Below are positions 22,961 to 34,599 of a stretch of 64,000 nt of DNA, piece by piece. The DNA lies in the NCBI GenBank assembly GCA_009617715.1, contig VTFK01000055.1, positions 620,001 to 684,000 of the forward strand. The letters run 5' to 3'. Positions within the stretch are counted from its first letter, which is position 1. Each line of letters opens with the position of its first letter. The notes below the pieces were generated by a model, which saw only the letters and a program-made list of their open reading frames with translations, had not been told where the DNA came from and searched no databases. The stretch comes from Plectrocnemia conspersa (taxonomy: Eukaryota > Arthropoda > Insecta > Trichoptera > Polycentropodidae). The translations under genes were made by a program, and so were the position numbers.

Positions 22961-25505
22961 ATGTTTTCTATAAAATTTTATAACGTTAATGTGATTAGTG
23001 CTAAACGATTATTGACTATTTCCAATATATTAGTTAAAGAAAATCTGTTAAAATTTCCTAAAAACGTCAGAAATATATCAACTTCGAGTGTTGTGCATTA
23101 TAAATTATATAAAGGGACGGAGAGTAAATATTTCCGTGACTATATGAAAACTAATGGAAAATTTAATCTTTATTGTAATACGGAACCGGTAACTCAGATA
23201 ACCGACGAGGAATATAATGGTATTTTAAAAGAAAATTGGAAGGGCAAGACTTCAGAAGAGTTACATACAGCTTTTGTTAAATTGTCTGACTATGCGTTCA
23301 AGAATAATATTCCAATTACGCTGAAGGAATTTGACGACTTTATTGATAATCTTACTGATACAATGGAGAAGATGGATGATGATAAACTGAGATCGATCAG
23401 TGGCAATCTTCTTAAGTGGCCAGATGCGCCCTCCGTGTTCACCAGAAATTTGGTGGAAATTTGGGCTGCTTTAGATGATATCTTAGTCAGAAGGATGAGT
23501 ATTTATGAACCTGATACAATACTTTTGCACGCTGATTGCTTTTTTTTATTGAGTTTGTCTAGAAAGTCTGATTACATGTCCAAAACTATTTTCAAGATGG
23601 GTAGAAATTTGAGAAATTTGTCAACACTGCAGTTCATTCAGACTATGTTCTATATAAGCAGCACAAGAATGAAACCGCATCATATAATTGAATTTGAAAC
23701 CAAATGGATTGAACTATTAGATAATATGAATATGATCGAAACTGCAATCGTTTGTGCTGGATTTTTTAAAAGTAAATCCATAGTAAAAAACAAAGAGTTT
23801 ATAAATCGATTGATGGATAAATTAGCTAAGGAATTGTCAAATGTGGACGATCTAACTACTAATTGTGTATTAAAATGTTTACGAAGTAGTGCTAGTTATG
23901 CTAATATTTCTACAATGGAAAAACTGTTAGATCAATTTGTTCCACAAATACCTAGATTTAACTTAATAGCTACCGTTCAGATTGCTACTTTGCCTGTAAC
24001 GGTGAATCTGTACCATTCAGAATCGCTCAAGATAATAAAAGAAAAGTTCATGAGTAATCCGTCTGAAGCGAGAATAAAAGATCTCGAGCGTTTGACTTTA
24101 GCCTTCACTGAGTTAGAGTATATAGACAAGGCTCTATACGATTGCATCTTGGAGCAACTGAAAACACCGGAACGTAGAATAGATATCGAATTGCATCCCA
24201 GATCTTATGCTATATGCTTATCGTATTTGCTTAGAGTGGGCGTGCTTTCTGAAGATATGATAAGCGAGGTTCTCGATCCGACGTTCGTCGAGAAAAATTA
24301 CAGAAATGTCTACAGAGGGTATATAGATTTGAAGAATCCGTTGGGAAAGGAATTGCTGTCGCTGGACTGCGCCGTCGACATTGAACTGCCTAATTATACA
24401 GGAAATCGTCTATTGTCTAAAGCTCGGCAAAGTATCTCTAACTTTTTTTCGGAATATTTGCCAGATAATACAGGCAAATATCATTTAAGCAATATGGATA
24501 AAAATTACTTGGGTGTAAATCTAGGATTAGAGAAATATTTTGGAGGACCCAACTACGTGAAGGGATTCAATATTTTACCGAATTACGAGAAAGGAGGTGT
24601 GTTTTGTTAATTTTAAAAATTTAAGAAAATACAATAGTTTTCGGTCTAATCATATTTAAACTCACTTAATTGATGTAGGCATAAAAGCATTTTCACAACT
24701 AACATTTTAAATATTCTATTACACTAATTAGTTATTTTAGAAAATATTATTACATATGATAGTGAGTTAAATAAAAATCTGGGTTCGAATTCCATATAAA
24801 CTAGTATTTTAAAACTTCTGTTGCATTTGGGAGATCGTAATTAATTATTATATAATTATATTTCCAATTAATCATTGCAGATTAAGTTTTCCTAAGTCTT
24901 ACTGATAAATAAATTTAAAAAAAACGAGCTCCGCCTCACTACCTACGTGTAGGCGTTGATTATGTTTATCCAGTTAAAACGCATTGGGCTAATGTCAGTC
25001 ACGTTACAATTTAATATTATTTTTATTTCTAAAACTCTTGAAACAAATAAATAAGAAGAACGACAGGACCATTAATATTAATCATATATTCAATTTTGCA
25101 GTTTATATTGTTTCAATTGACAACAAAAATAACCCAGTGGATCTAACAAGCTACTCCGAAAGCTTGATATTTGGTTCAATAATAAGAGCCCCTAAAGATT
25201 CGAATAAATGGTACGCTTTCGTTTTAAATGGTCACTATAGTTACTTGGTACATACGGAAACATTAACTGCGGCTGTAAAGATGAAAATGAGGCAGTTGAA
25301 GAAGATTGGTTATACACCTATTCCGGTACATTTGAACAATTTGTGATTCAAAAAGACAAACATAAATGTGTACTTATTTTTTCAGGTGAACATGATGAAG
25401 TGGAAGTCTTTGGAAGAGAAGCAAAAAATGCGTTTTATTCGAAATAGTTTACACGACAGAGAAACAGCTGAAGTAGAAAAAATGTATGAAATATGTAGTC
25501 AATAA
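22961..25505 (+). CDS. mitochondrial FAST kinase domain (FASTKD) family protein with RAP domain
   Basis: Three exons: 22961-24596, 25102-25325 and 25386-25505, giving 659 aa. Junctions are GAG|GTGTGT to TTTTGCAG|TTT (phase 1) and CCG|GTACAT to TTTTTTCAG|GTG (phase 0). The start is basic and aliphatic (MFSIKFYNVNVISAKRLLTI), as expected for a mitochondrial targeting peptide. The middle is a helical repeat region with LFSLS/ALYDCILE-like blocks typical of FAST domains. The C-terminus is a RAP domain: VDLTSYSESLIFGS, then YLVHTETLTAAVKMKMRQLK, then GYTPIPVNMMKWKSLEEKQK, which is created only by joining exons 2 and 3. FASTK-family proteins bind and process mitochondrial RNAs; which paralogue this is cannot be decided. 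The open frames taken alone end in intronic stops. A SINE sits in intron 1. Confidence 0.9.
24765..25015 (+). repeat. tRNA-derived SINE copy in FASTK-family intron 1
   Basis: Carries GGGTTCGAATTCC (B-box-like, about 24780-24792), TTTGGGAGATCG (about 24825-24836) and AACGCATTGGG...GTCACGTT (about 24978-25008), in the same order as the minus-strand copy at 5160-5480. It lies wholly inside intron 24597-25101. Confidence 0.6.
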
Positions 25506-25506
25506 A
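25501..25506 (+). terminator. poly(A) signal overlapping the stop codon
   Basis: AATAAA at 25501-25506 contains the TAA stop (25503-25505) of the FASTK-family gene. If used, the 3'UTR is only about 10-30 nt. A later usable hexamer is not obvious in the next 50 bp. Confidence 0.45.
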
Positions 25507-25689
25507 TATAATACAGTATCTATTGTATATAATAGTAATGGTTGTTTTATTTTGATTGAATACAATTTTATAGATCGAGATCTGCCCTTGAACTTGGAGA
25601 AAGTTTTAAATGAAAGGTCAGTTCACTAATTTAATGCTATTCAAATAAACATTATTTATAGTTATATGCTTTGAATATGTATATATAAA

Positions 25690-25860
25690 GTTGAATTTAC
25701 GGTAAGCGCTCAACTTAGGTGAATAATTTATTCTGAACATGACTAATACATATAAGACCTGGGTTCAAATCCTATATAAATCAGTAAAAAAAAAAGTATT
25801 TTTTATTTCTGCTGAGACCAGAATTTGTGCTTATCGTATAATTAAAATTCTAATCGAACA
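25690..25860 (+). repeat. partial SINE copy
   Basis: Contains GGTAAGCGCTCAACTTAGG, then ACCTGGGTTCAAATCC (B-box-like), a TATATAAATCAG phrase and a poly-A tract. It is related to the SINE at 24765-25015 but lacks its 3' blocks. Confidence 0.45.
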
Positions 25861-26129
25861 TCACAAATTGTTTTCTTAGCTTAAATAACAGGCCTGCAAA
25901 AACAACTTGTTAAAAATTGTTTTGGTTTTTTTAGCTGATTTTTAGTGCTGATTCTAAAAATGATCATGTAAGGTTATTTCATAAAAAAGTAATAAGATAT
26001 TAAATAATGACAAAATGGGATTTTAAGATATGTGTGTTTTAATGTTAATATATACAAGAAATACACAAATATGAAAACTAAAATCATTAAGAAAGTTTCA
26101 AATATATACAAAAAAATTACAAGTCTTTA

Positions 26130-27700
26130 TAGCAACATTTTCTCTTTCCCTCAAAACTTCGTTTTCCGCTTTTCCTTTGTAAACATGTTTAGGGTCATCT
26201 CTTTTCAACAAACTTATGATCGTGTTCATATTCCATCTTCCTAGGTATTGTATATCCATTATCTTTATGTCCTGGTGAAATCTTTCATCAAATTTTTAGG
26301 AAAGAAGTCCAGATGTGAATGGAGGAAAGGTACTTTTAAACTCATTTTACAGCGCAAAATCTTGAATTTTTCAACATATCTTCAACAATATACTTGTAGT
26401 TTGACTCTTTTTTAATTTCCATGAAAGCTGGTTACAACAAATTTAAATGCTTTCCGCGGCTCTTTTTCACTTTATTTCAATTTTGCTTAGAATTTTTATC
26501 CTTAGTAAATTTTTTGATGTCGGGTCTAACAAAAATGCCTTCCTTTAATTTTTCCTCTGAAAAACTAGGGAATTGATCACAGAGATACGGAAAACATTCT
26601 CCTTCTTTTGGCAAAGCTTTGACAAATTGATTCATCAGGCACTTAATGTGAAGTGGTGGAAGTAGAAAACTTTCCTCAGATCAATTAGGCATTTCCTCTC
26701 AATGTTTTTGATTCCCGGCTGTAATGTATTTCTGATTAGCCATACATTCTTGATAAAATGCTAATCTCTGGTACAGTTGTCCCATTCACACAGAAAACAT
26801 TGAAATTAAGCGTAATCACTATGCTGACCAAGTATCATCGATATTACTATTAAGTCGCCACAACTTTGCTAAGAATCATCTCAAGATTTTCGTAGCATTC
26901 ATTCAAATTAATTGAATGTCTCATACATACTTACTGCCGTTTTGTAAGAGTACTGCTTTCAGACGAATCAATAAAAATCCTCCAATCGTCGGGTTTGTAT
27001 TAAACATTGAAAGCAACTATGAGTCTGGGAACATTTTTCAAAAAACAAGATCACCTTCTTGAGAAAAAAGGAATAAGCTCTTTTTCTCTACTTCGAAACC
27101 AATAAAAGGACGTAGCAGGTGCCAATAATTTTTTTTCAATCTAGAATCTGAAAGTTCTGCAGGTTCCTAAGGAAGATCCAAGTCTGACTAAATCATTTAA
27201 CTCAGACTGGGTGAAAGGTTTTGGATCATATGAATCATTTCTATCATCATCGCTGTATGTTTAGGGCAGTGTCTCAATATCGCCTAAAATATTCTCTAGT
27301 ATATCTGAAAGGGAAGAAACAGGCATTCCAGGTCCACGTGGGAATTTTAAGATAAGAAATCTCTTTTTTGTTCTTCAGATTAAAACCTTGCATACTACTA
27401 GAGCAAAAATAACAGTCATTAATAGGATGTTTTGGCTCCCTCTAAGCCATTGATATACCAAAGCGAAAATATTGCTTTTCATCATTAAACCACTGCCTCA
27501 GTTCTTACACGGAAATCGAACAAACTTTATGGGGGGCTCAAGGCTTGTCCTGATCCTCGAACTTCATGCCAAAATAAGCAAAGTACACTTTTTTCACAAA
27601 ACTTGAAATGTTCCATTGATTTTCTTACAGTATGATTGCCACAAATATAGAAAAAACAATCCGGTGTGTTAACACATACTCGGGAAGGCATTGTCGTCTA
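26130..27700 (-). pseudogene. degenerate transposon-encoded protein of an insect-wide repeat family
   Basis: Reading the minus strand from 27700 down, in-frame pieces separated by stops and shifts give NQWNISSFVKKVYFAYFGM, then RQWFN, then REPKHPINDCYFCS, then LLAPATSFYWFRSREKELI, then FFSQEGDLVFF and finally HQDIKIMDIQYLGRWNMNTI. The order and spacing match a long uncharacterised protein that I know as a multi-copy element in arthropod genomes. Cys pairs near the start suggest a zinc-binding region. I cannot name its transposon superfamily. Many stops show that it is inactive. Confidence 0.7.
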
Positions 27701-28071
27701 AAAAAAATGCACAGGCACTCTTAAGTGACACTGTATAACTAAAAAGTAGTTTCCAAAGTTCGGACCACTATGACATGTGTACTGCACGGAGTCTAGATAC
27801 AGACTGTAGGTGGATGAAGGGACCGGAGAGACACTGAGATGGAAGAGGACAGACAGGCGCCAACATTCTAGTGAACTGATTTTCACTAGTTTTATTGATG
27901 TAATTATAATAGTTTCAACTAGTTTGGGAGAAAATGCTTTTGATTCTGATTTGTAATATTTTTTCATGTCCTTTTCATTCTACTAAATATCAAAATGAGA
28001 AGTATGATTTGTGAAGAAACTACGTAATCGAATTTTTTCATTATTTTTTCAGTAATCAGCATCTATATTGT

Positions 28072-28640
28072 AGCGACCACACACAGATGACCACATTTGA
28101 AAGTGTCACTGTCTCAAACCCTTAAACTAGCGTTAATTACTGTGACCAAAAATGAGGATTTATTAACAATGGAGACAAATAACATAATGGCGTATAAGGA
28201 TTTGAGGACCGCACAACACGAGTGCACAGTAACTATTCTCCATCATTGAGAGAATCCTTTTGAAGCGATACAGTCACGGATATCATAAATCACCACATTC
28301 GTGACCGTTTTCGAAAAATGCAATACGACCTTGGACGAGCGAACGTCGCTTTCTAAAGGCGTAGACGTATTTCGCCGTTCTACGAAGCGACTGGAGCGAT
28401 TGGCTGGAAGATCGCTACACATATGCGATTGGCCAGCTAGCCCTTAGTACCTAAATGATATAAGCCCGGACTCCGATGAAGACGAGACGGTCAGAGAGGA
28501 AGACAGCCAGAGACAGACGTCGGAGAGTGAGAGTCATCAGCAACCACTCAAAGACAGACGCAGAGAGACGACCTGGAACTCCCGAACGACCAACCTCAAG
28601 AAGAACTACCTACTGACACTTGCTGCAGGCAGTCACAAGA
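28072..28640 (+). repeat. LTR-like GC-richer block
   Basis: Begins TGTAGCGACCACACACAGAT and has a TATA-like GATATAAGCCCGGACTC at about 28458-28474, followed by a purine-rich leader (GAGACGGTCAGAGAGGAAGA). This organisation resembles a gypsy-type LTR. No second copy, primer site or pol gene is found nearby, so it may be a solo LTR or a fragment. The open frame at 28620-28943 is not recognisable. Confidence 0.4.
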
Positions 28641-29059
28641 ACATCATCACCTATGTCACCTTCACTACTGCTTGGAGGAAACGTCTTACCAATAATCGTC
28701 CGTCTCACTCATGTAAATATATCAATAGTCTTACTAGATTCACATGTCTTATTGGCCGCGAGGTCAATCACCCCTAGGGTCATAACCCCAAAATATAAAT
28801 CACTATTTGCATTCACAACACTTTTACAAAATCGGATTAGGTTGTGCATAGTAGTATTTATTGATAGAATAGACTTCATTTTGATGTCTCACTACTTATT
28901 GAGTGAAAATGGCTTTAGCCAGGGCCGACCCAAGTATATTTAGCACTCCAAGCTGTAAAAAAAAGTTAATTGGGAAATTTTTGTTCGTTTAACTGCTAAA
29001 TGAACAAAAATTTCTAAGATCTCTTTCGTTCTCCTCTTGAAACAACTACAAAGGCCATA
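28641..29059. other. repeat-derived intergenic DNA
   Basis: Contains CAGGGCCGACCCAAG (about 28919-28933), a phrase common at hAT termini, just before the ZBED-like fragment. Also a short inverted pair AATTTTTGTTC/GAACAAAAATT at about 28977-29011. Confidence 0.4.
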
Positions 29060-29235
29060 GATATTTTGGAAAAGGTTTCATCTTTTTTTGAATCGGAAAA
29101 TCTTTTGTGGACTAATGTATGTGGGTGCTGTACAGATGGAGCACCAGATATGTTAGGGAGAAAATCTGGATTTAAAGCTTGTGTTAAAGCGCGAGCTCCA
29201 GAAGTGAAAAGCATTCATTGTATGATTCGATAATA
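29060..29235 (+). pseudogene. ZBED-like hAT transposase fragment
   Basis: One open stretch reads KVSSFFESENLLWTN, then VCGCCTDGAPDMLGRKSGF, then APEVKSIHCMI. The CTDGAPxMLG...SGF...HC motif belongs to the catalytic RNase H-like region of ZBED5/SCAND3-type hAT transposases. Upstream and downstream parts are missing, so it is a fragment. Confidence 0.8.
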
Positions 29236-29377
29236 CACATCTGATCTACACTACGTGTTAATTTTAGAATTGCTCTTGAAATTTTCTTATAAATATTGAT
29301 TCAATCTGTTTTGATGTAAAAATTTGAGTGACATTTGCACAAGTGCACAATAAAAAATTCAAATACATTGTAAATCA

Positions 29378-29383
29378 TTTAAT
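29378..29383 (-). terminator. candidate poly(A) signal of the ornithine carrier gene
   Basis: ATTAAA on the minus strand, 80 bp beyond the stop codon. It is a common variant of AATAAA; no better hexamer is nearer. Confidence 0.35.
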
Positions 29384-29462
29384 AAAAATAACTACTAATA
29401 AAATTCTTTATAAAAATAATATAACAATTGTCTATAAACTAAACTATTTCAACTTATTTAAG

Positions 29463-32400
29463 TCAATCATCTCCGAATAAGGCTTTCATGTATTTTTTGG
29501 AATATTCGTATACGACGAACAAAACCGAAGTAGCTGGTATTGTTCTTACTAAAGTTGGTTTTAATCCGTTGTATAGAGCGAGTGGTCCTAAAAAAATATT
29601 ATAAATTAATAAACGATATATTAAAACGTTGGCTGTTATGTGGTAATATATTAATGTTAGTAAACTAGCCAATGTTCACTAACAATATAGATACATACCT
29701 TCTTTTTTGATAATGTCCATCCCAACATCTCTGAATGTCAAATTTAAACTAGATATTTGTATTCTTGATTTGATCACGTCTGAAGGGAATATCACAGTCC
29801 ATAAAACTATCCCTCCTACTGATCCGGCTACCATAGTCTTGAAAAATCCGATATCATCTTTGGTTTCTCCGGGGTTGGTCAATAATGATCTGGTGCCTGT
29901 GTAACAATAACAAGACGTGATGATGTCACTCTCAACAAGGCGTAGTATAATTAATATAATAGTATATTTTTTTATTAGGTTAGGTTAACCTAATCATGTA
30001 TGTAATGCATGTAAAAATATAATAATTTTAATAAACACTTTAAAATGCACAAGCCTACAATGAATAAATAATAAAAAGTAAATATAAATTATTAAACCTT
30101 TTCTGCAGTATGTTTTATTTTAGTATATTAATAAAAAAAAAACTATTAATTATATTAAAAACATACAATAATGGTTGAAATGAAAAAAGTTAAGCGTCTT
30201 ATATCGTGTAATTATGCATTTAATTACTGTCAGTGGCATCTAATATCACGTTCCATCGAGACCTATTTAATATCTTAATTTCATCACCAATTTCATTAAT
30301 AACTGGATAATTTTCTTTATTGTCTTCTGTCTGCATTTCTTTTCGAATTTTATAATATGGTGCTTGACATTTTTCTAATTGTTTTTTTAATTCAGCAGAT
30401 TGCTCTGTGAAACAATCGTATTGAATAAATTATTATATTTACATGGGTTTTGCATTTCAATTTTAAAATAAAAAATTAGCTAAGTTTAGAAAGATTAAGT
30501 ATTATTTTAAATGCACTAAAATTTGAATGTTGGATATAGCGTCTTATATCATATATCTAAATGTATTTTATGATTCATTAATACTTTTTTAGACTTGTAA
30601 TAGATATGTATTACATAATTAAATAATTTTATTATAAAAATTGGAATGGTTGAAACTCCCTGAAAAACGTATACACAATGTATTTAAAAATGTGTACATT
30701 GATTTGCTTGATCATATTTTTTTCCATAGCTATACAAAAATAAATATTTTCTTACTGTATTGTGATGAATATCCCTGGAATGTTATAGCGCGGCGGCGTT
30801 CCGCTTATCGCAGATACGTCTAATAATAGGTTTATTGTATATCTAATTTTTAACCCTTTGACTATGGCTGGTATTTTTGCACATTTTGCACTTCGTCATA
30901 ATTCATACAATATTAAAAAATTATTTTTCAGATTTAAATATACAGTGAAATCGCTTTGCAACGAATACCGAAATAACGAATATTTAATTTGTCTCCGATT
31001 CATACAAAATGTTTTCATTGTAACAAAGACTGATCTCAGTATAACGAAATATTTGGTCCGAATTTAAGAATGACGTTACAACTTTAAGCAATATTTCTCC
31101 GAATTCAGTTCCTCTTTAAATTGGCATATGCCTGATGTGTTCACAAGCGACATTCAAGGTGCTTCGCTGACCCTCAAACTTTTTTTAAAAAACATTTTTT
31201 AACAAATTTTATTGTGTTCATTACAGAATAATTCAAAATAAACAAAAAAAAAACGATCATTCAATCTTGTAAGAGGTTATTATGATGTAGTAGTAATATG
31301 TTAATTAAAAATAAAATAAAAATATATCATCTTTATTACATTCAATATAACGAATTTTTTTCTTTGGTCCTGTGAGTTTCGCTATACTGAGATTTGACTA
31401 TATTAAAATTATTGTTCAATAAATTAAGGTGATTTTCAGAATTAAATTACAATATATAATATAAAATATTCATATTACAATAACCATATTATTAATTAGA
31501 AAAACAAAAAATCCTTACAACAATTAAAAAAATAACTTTCAAAGCGGATCTTTAAAAAAATATCAATTTGTGATGAAATTATAAAAATAATTTACGCTGG
31601 TTTCAGGTCATTGCAATATTGAAAAAGTAAGAAATATCAATTTGACAGATGCAGATGTTTTGTTGTTTTCGATTTATGAATTTTTTTCAATAGTAGCTAT
31701 TGACATAAGGCAAATTTTTATGAAAATGATTATTTTGCATTGGTTATATCTAGTCTTTAAAACTTTTAGAGCTCATTATGTATGTATACCTTCGTAGCCG
31801 CCAAAGAAGAAGAAATATCCTGGCATCTCTCTCATTAATGTGGATGTAAGCCCTTTGAATAATCCTTTAACACCTCTCTCTCGTATGATTTGTTGCGTCA
31901 ATTGTATCGGACTTATGTGCGTCTAAAAAAAAAGTTTCTCACGTGAGTGAAGTAGAATTTAACAATAATATGTTTGTATTCATTGTAAGCAATTATTTTT
32001 TTACGACTTTATGACCTCAGTTAAGTTTAAGATAAACATAAATATACGCATTCGCGAGATAAAAATATATCAATACATACTGTTTTGATACAATAATACG
32101 ATTTGACGTCATTTTTGCTTTGGCCTAGTTATACAATTTGCGTTTCAATAGGTAAAATAAATCTTACAGTTTGTCCGTTGATCAAGGAGACTTCCCTCAT
32201 GGCTTGCAACTGGCACTTGACCAGCTCCGTTGGGCACAGAGTGAACGAGCTAAAGAAAGCGGCTAAGAAACCGGCACTTGCATTTTCGAACGCCGACATA
32301 TCGTTGACTTTCTGTAACATAATATTCATAAGTTTAATTTTTTCACTTTATTACAATGAAATTAAATTAAGCTCACTTTTGTACCACTCATAGACATGAC

Positions 32401-32761
32401 GAATTTTTGGCATACTCCATAAGCAGCGAATAAAACTGAATTTTCTGCCACATTGGCCGCAATCGCCGGAGTCGTTCCGGCATATAATCCTCTCACAAAT
32501 CCGTCGGTTTTTAACGTGGTTTTTATACAATTCAACATTCCCGAGTACAAGCTGGGAAAGGTCTGCATTTTGACTTTGACCGTGTCTAACGGTTGACCGA
32601 CATATACTAGAGCTACGCCTCCTGTGATATTAAAAAATATAAGAAATATTTTATTTAAATGTAATTTTATAAGTCGGATTATAAATAAATTTACCTAGAG
32701 AGCCCGCGACAAAGTCGATGGCACCACTTTTGAAGCTCTGCTTTGTTTCTCCGTGCGCCAT
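29463..32761 (-). CDS. mitochondrial ornithine transporter (SLC25A15/A2-like carrier)
   Basis: Six exons on the minus strand: 32695-32761, 32377-32621, 32168-32311, 31790-31922, 29699-29896 and 29463-29587. All junctions are GT-AG and in phase; the protein is 303 aa, normal for SLC25. Three repeats carry the carrier signature: [33 protein letters not shown] and [13 protein letters not shown] (PxD/ExxK/R). [18 protein letters not shown], spanning exons 4 and 5, matches ornithine carriers of the inner mitochondrial membrane, which exchange ornithine and citrulline for the urea cycle and arginine metabolism. An acceptor TTTCTTACAG just upstream of the ATG implies a 5'UTR intron. It converges on the FASTK-family gene. 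A different basic amino acid carrier is less likely. Intron 4 (1.9 kb) holds another coding-looking exon and a MITE. Confidence 0.93.
30220..30404 (-). CDS. unexplained coding-looking terminal exon inside carrier intron 4
   Basis: After an acceptor TTGTTTCACAG the minus strand is open for 60 codons to TAA. The peptide is charged and probably helical ([20 protein letters not shown], then [20 protein letters not shown], ending LDATDSN). Its composition is typical of real protein rather than AT-rich noise. The exon starts with two leftover bases, so it would fit in phase onto carrier exon 4 (giving ...GGYE-E-QSAEL) as an alternative last exon. It could equally be the last exon of a small nested gene whose first exon I cannot find. 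I do not recognise the protein family. Confidence 0.5.
30943..31398. mobile_element. pogo/Tigger-like MITE in carrier intron 4
   Basis: Left end CAGTGAAATCGCTTTGCAAC with ATAACGAA repeats just inside; right end carries the inverted counterpart (ATAACGAA, then CGCTATACTGAGATTTGAC). Both ends are flanked by TA, the usual pogo/Tc1 duplication. The inside is AT-rich and non-coding. Confidence 0.65.
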
Positions 32762-33392
32762 TGTTGAAACTGTAAGAAAAAATTGATATCATTTAGTGTA
32801 TAACGTACTACTTTGCTATCGACAGTCATAGAGTAAGCAATTAATTATACAATAAAATGTACTAACAAAAAGTGATTACAAAAACTGAGTGTTGACTTTG
32901 AATGGCAAAATTATATATTATCATAGGCTTATCTCTTAATTAAACAAATTACAATCGTAAATTATTTTTTTTTACAAAAAATGAATAATAACTAAATAAT
33001 TTTAATTTTCTGTGAATTATGATTTCACTATGATATTTTTCATCTAATGATGTAATATCACGATAACAGTTTTCTTGAGAAAAAATAAAATAAACAATTT
33101 ATAGTAAGAACAGGTTGAATTATAAGTCAACATATGTTTTGCGTTAATCTTTATTAAATACAATTAAGATAAAAGCTTGTATTGAAGCAGTATTTCAGGT
33201 GCTTTAAAACAATTGTAGTACAAGTAGAATAAATAATTTTAATTTAAAATAATGAATAAAATATAATTCTGAAAATATGTTATATTATTATAATTATAAA
33301 TATGTATGCGTATGTACTTACATTACAAAAACAGTTTTACTAAAATAGCATTAATATTAGTTAATGCGTTTTTGCCGTTGGGCAAACAAAGT
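32762..33392. other. upstream region of the ornithine carrier
   Basis: Should contain the 5'UTR exon and promoter of the minus-strand carrier, because an acceptor lies just before its ATG. No donor or promoter could be chosen with confidence in this AT-rich stretch. Confidence 0.35.
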
Positions 33393-33431
33393 CCAATTTA
33401 CGTACACTTAAACAAAGTGTACGTAAATTGG
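33393..33431. repeat. 17-bp perfect hairpin, 5-nt loop
   Basis: Arms CCAATTTACGTACACTT and its exact reverse complement surround the loop AAACA. Another short inverted pair (CATAAGTA...TACTTATG) lies about 300 bp further at 33690-33730, next to a TTAACCCTTT phrase like a piggyBac-type terminus. Confidence 0.9.
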
Positions 33432-34599
33432 GAGTAAGAACAAGTATTTTAATGGCGTTTCATTAGCAATAGCGATACAATAATGACATAACTAAGGCAT
33501 GCAATATCGATACATATTTTTAATACTGGTATATTTAAAACATCACATTAAAATTAATAATAAAAGTAAAAAAATAATTAATTGAGGGTGTTCAAGCAAT
33601 GGCCATCTATAGAAAACTACAAAAAATAGTCAGTATTTAAAAAAAATGAAAGCTAGCAATTAACGCAACATAAACATTCTTTAACCCTTTCATAAGTATA
33701 GAGACACGCGTCTACAAAAAATACTTATGGCCTCGTATCGAATAAGTAATGTTGTACGTATCCTTTGTAATTATCGGGCTGTCGTCCATAAACGACCACC
33801 ATGGAACTATTGTCTGAACACAATTTATTAATATATAAAATATAACATTTATATAAAATACACATTGAACATACTATAAGGCGAGTCAAACGAAAACCTT
33901 ATTAGTGCGATAAAAATTAAAAACACCATATTATTGTCCTGTAAATAAGCAATAATAGCTTAAAATTACCAGAGTGAAAATAATTTTTGCAATTGGTATT
34001 TTGTAGAAAAAATGTAAAAAGTCGATTTTTGTATATATTAATTTTTAAATATATTTTTTAGTAAATAATATGTTATATAACACTTTTAATCTATTTTTTT
34101 TAAAACCGCATTCCCATAATGTGATATCATTTTTTAGTTTAACTCTAGGACCCTGAAGAAATAAGTCACTCACTCCGTCCCCTGGCTAAAAAAAGTTTTG
34201 CATACATCAATGAGAAAATAAGTACATAATTCATAGCTGATTTATGTTTCTGTTATTTGATGTTATATTTATTATTGTTGTTGTCTGTTTTCTTTCTTTC
34301 AAAAGAATTGTTTGGTGCTTTATTAGTTTTCATCAGCTAGTTTGCTTACGCCTAATTGGACTTAGACGTGTTCTATTTCATTCAATCGGCATGGATTTAA
34401 AAATTATTCTTAATATATGAACATTACAAATTCACTAATCGAATTCTGGATTAATTGCAATTGACTTCACAACTTTCATGAACAGTTTCATGGTCATAAG
34501 CAAATGCTACCATTTACGGAGAACCAGTCTAAATGTCTAATTTATCATGACACATTCAGAAACCAGTTAAGCTTGATTATTTACTTTTGTTTTTAATTT
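33432..34599. other. AT-rich intergenic DNA
   Basis: No gene recognised. It includes one TTAACCCTTTCATAAG phrase at about 33679-33694 that looks like a piggyBac-type MITE end. Confidence 0.45.

Noticed and set aside
28620..28943. 107-codon plus-strand frame after the LTR-like block
   Set aside because: Considered as a retroelement protease start, but no diagnostic motif or continuation was found.
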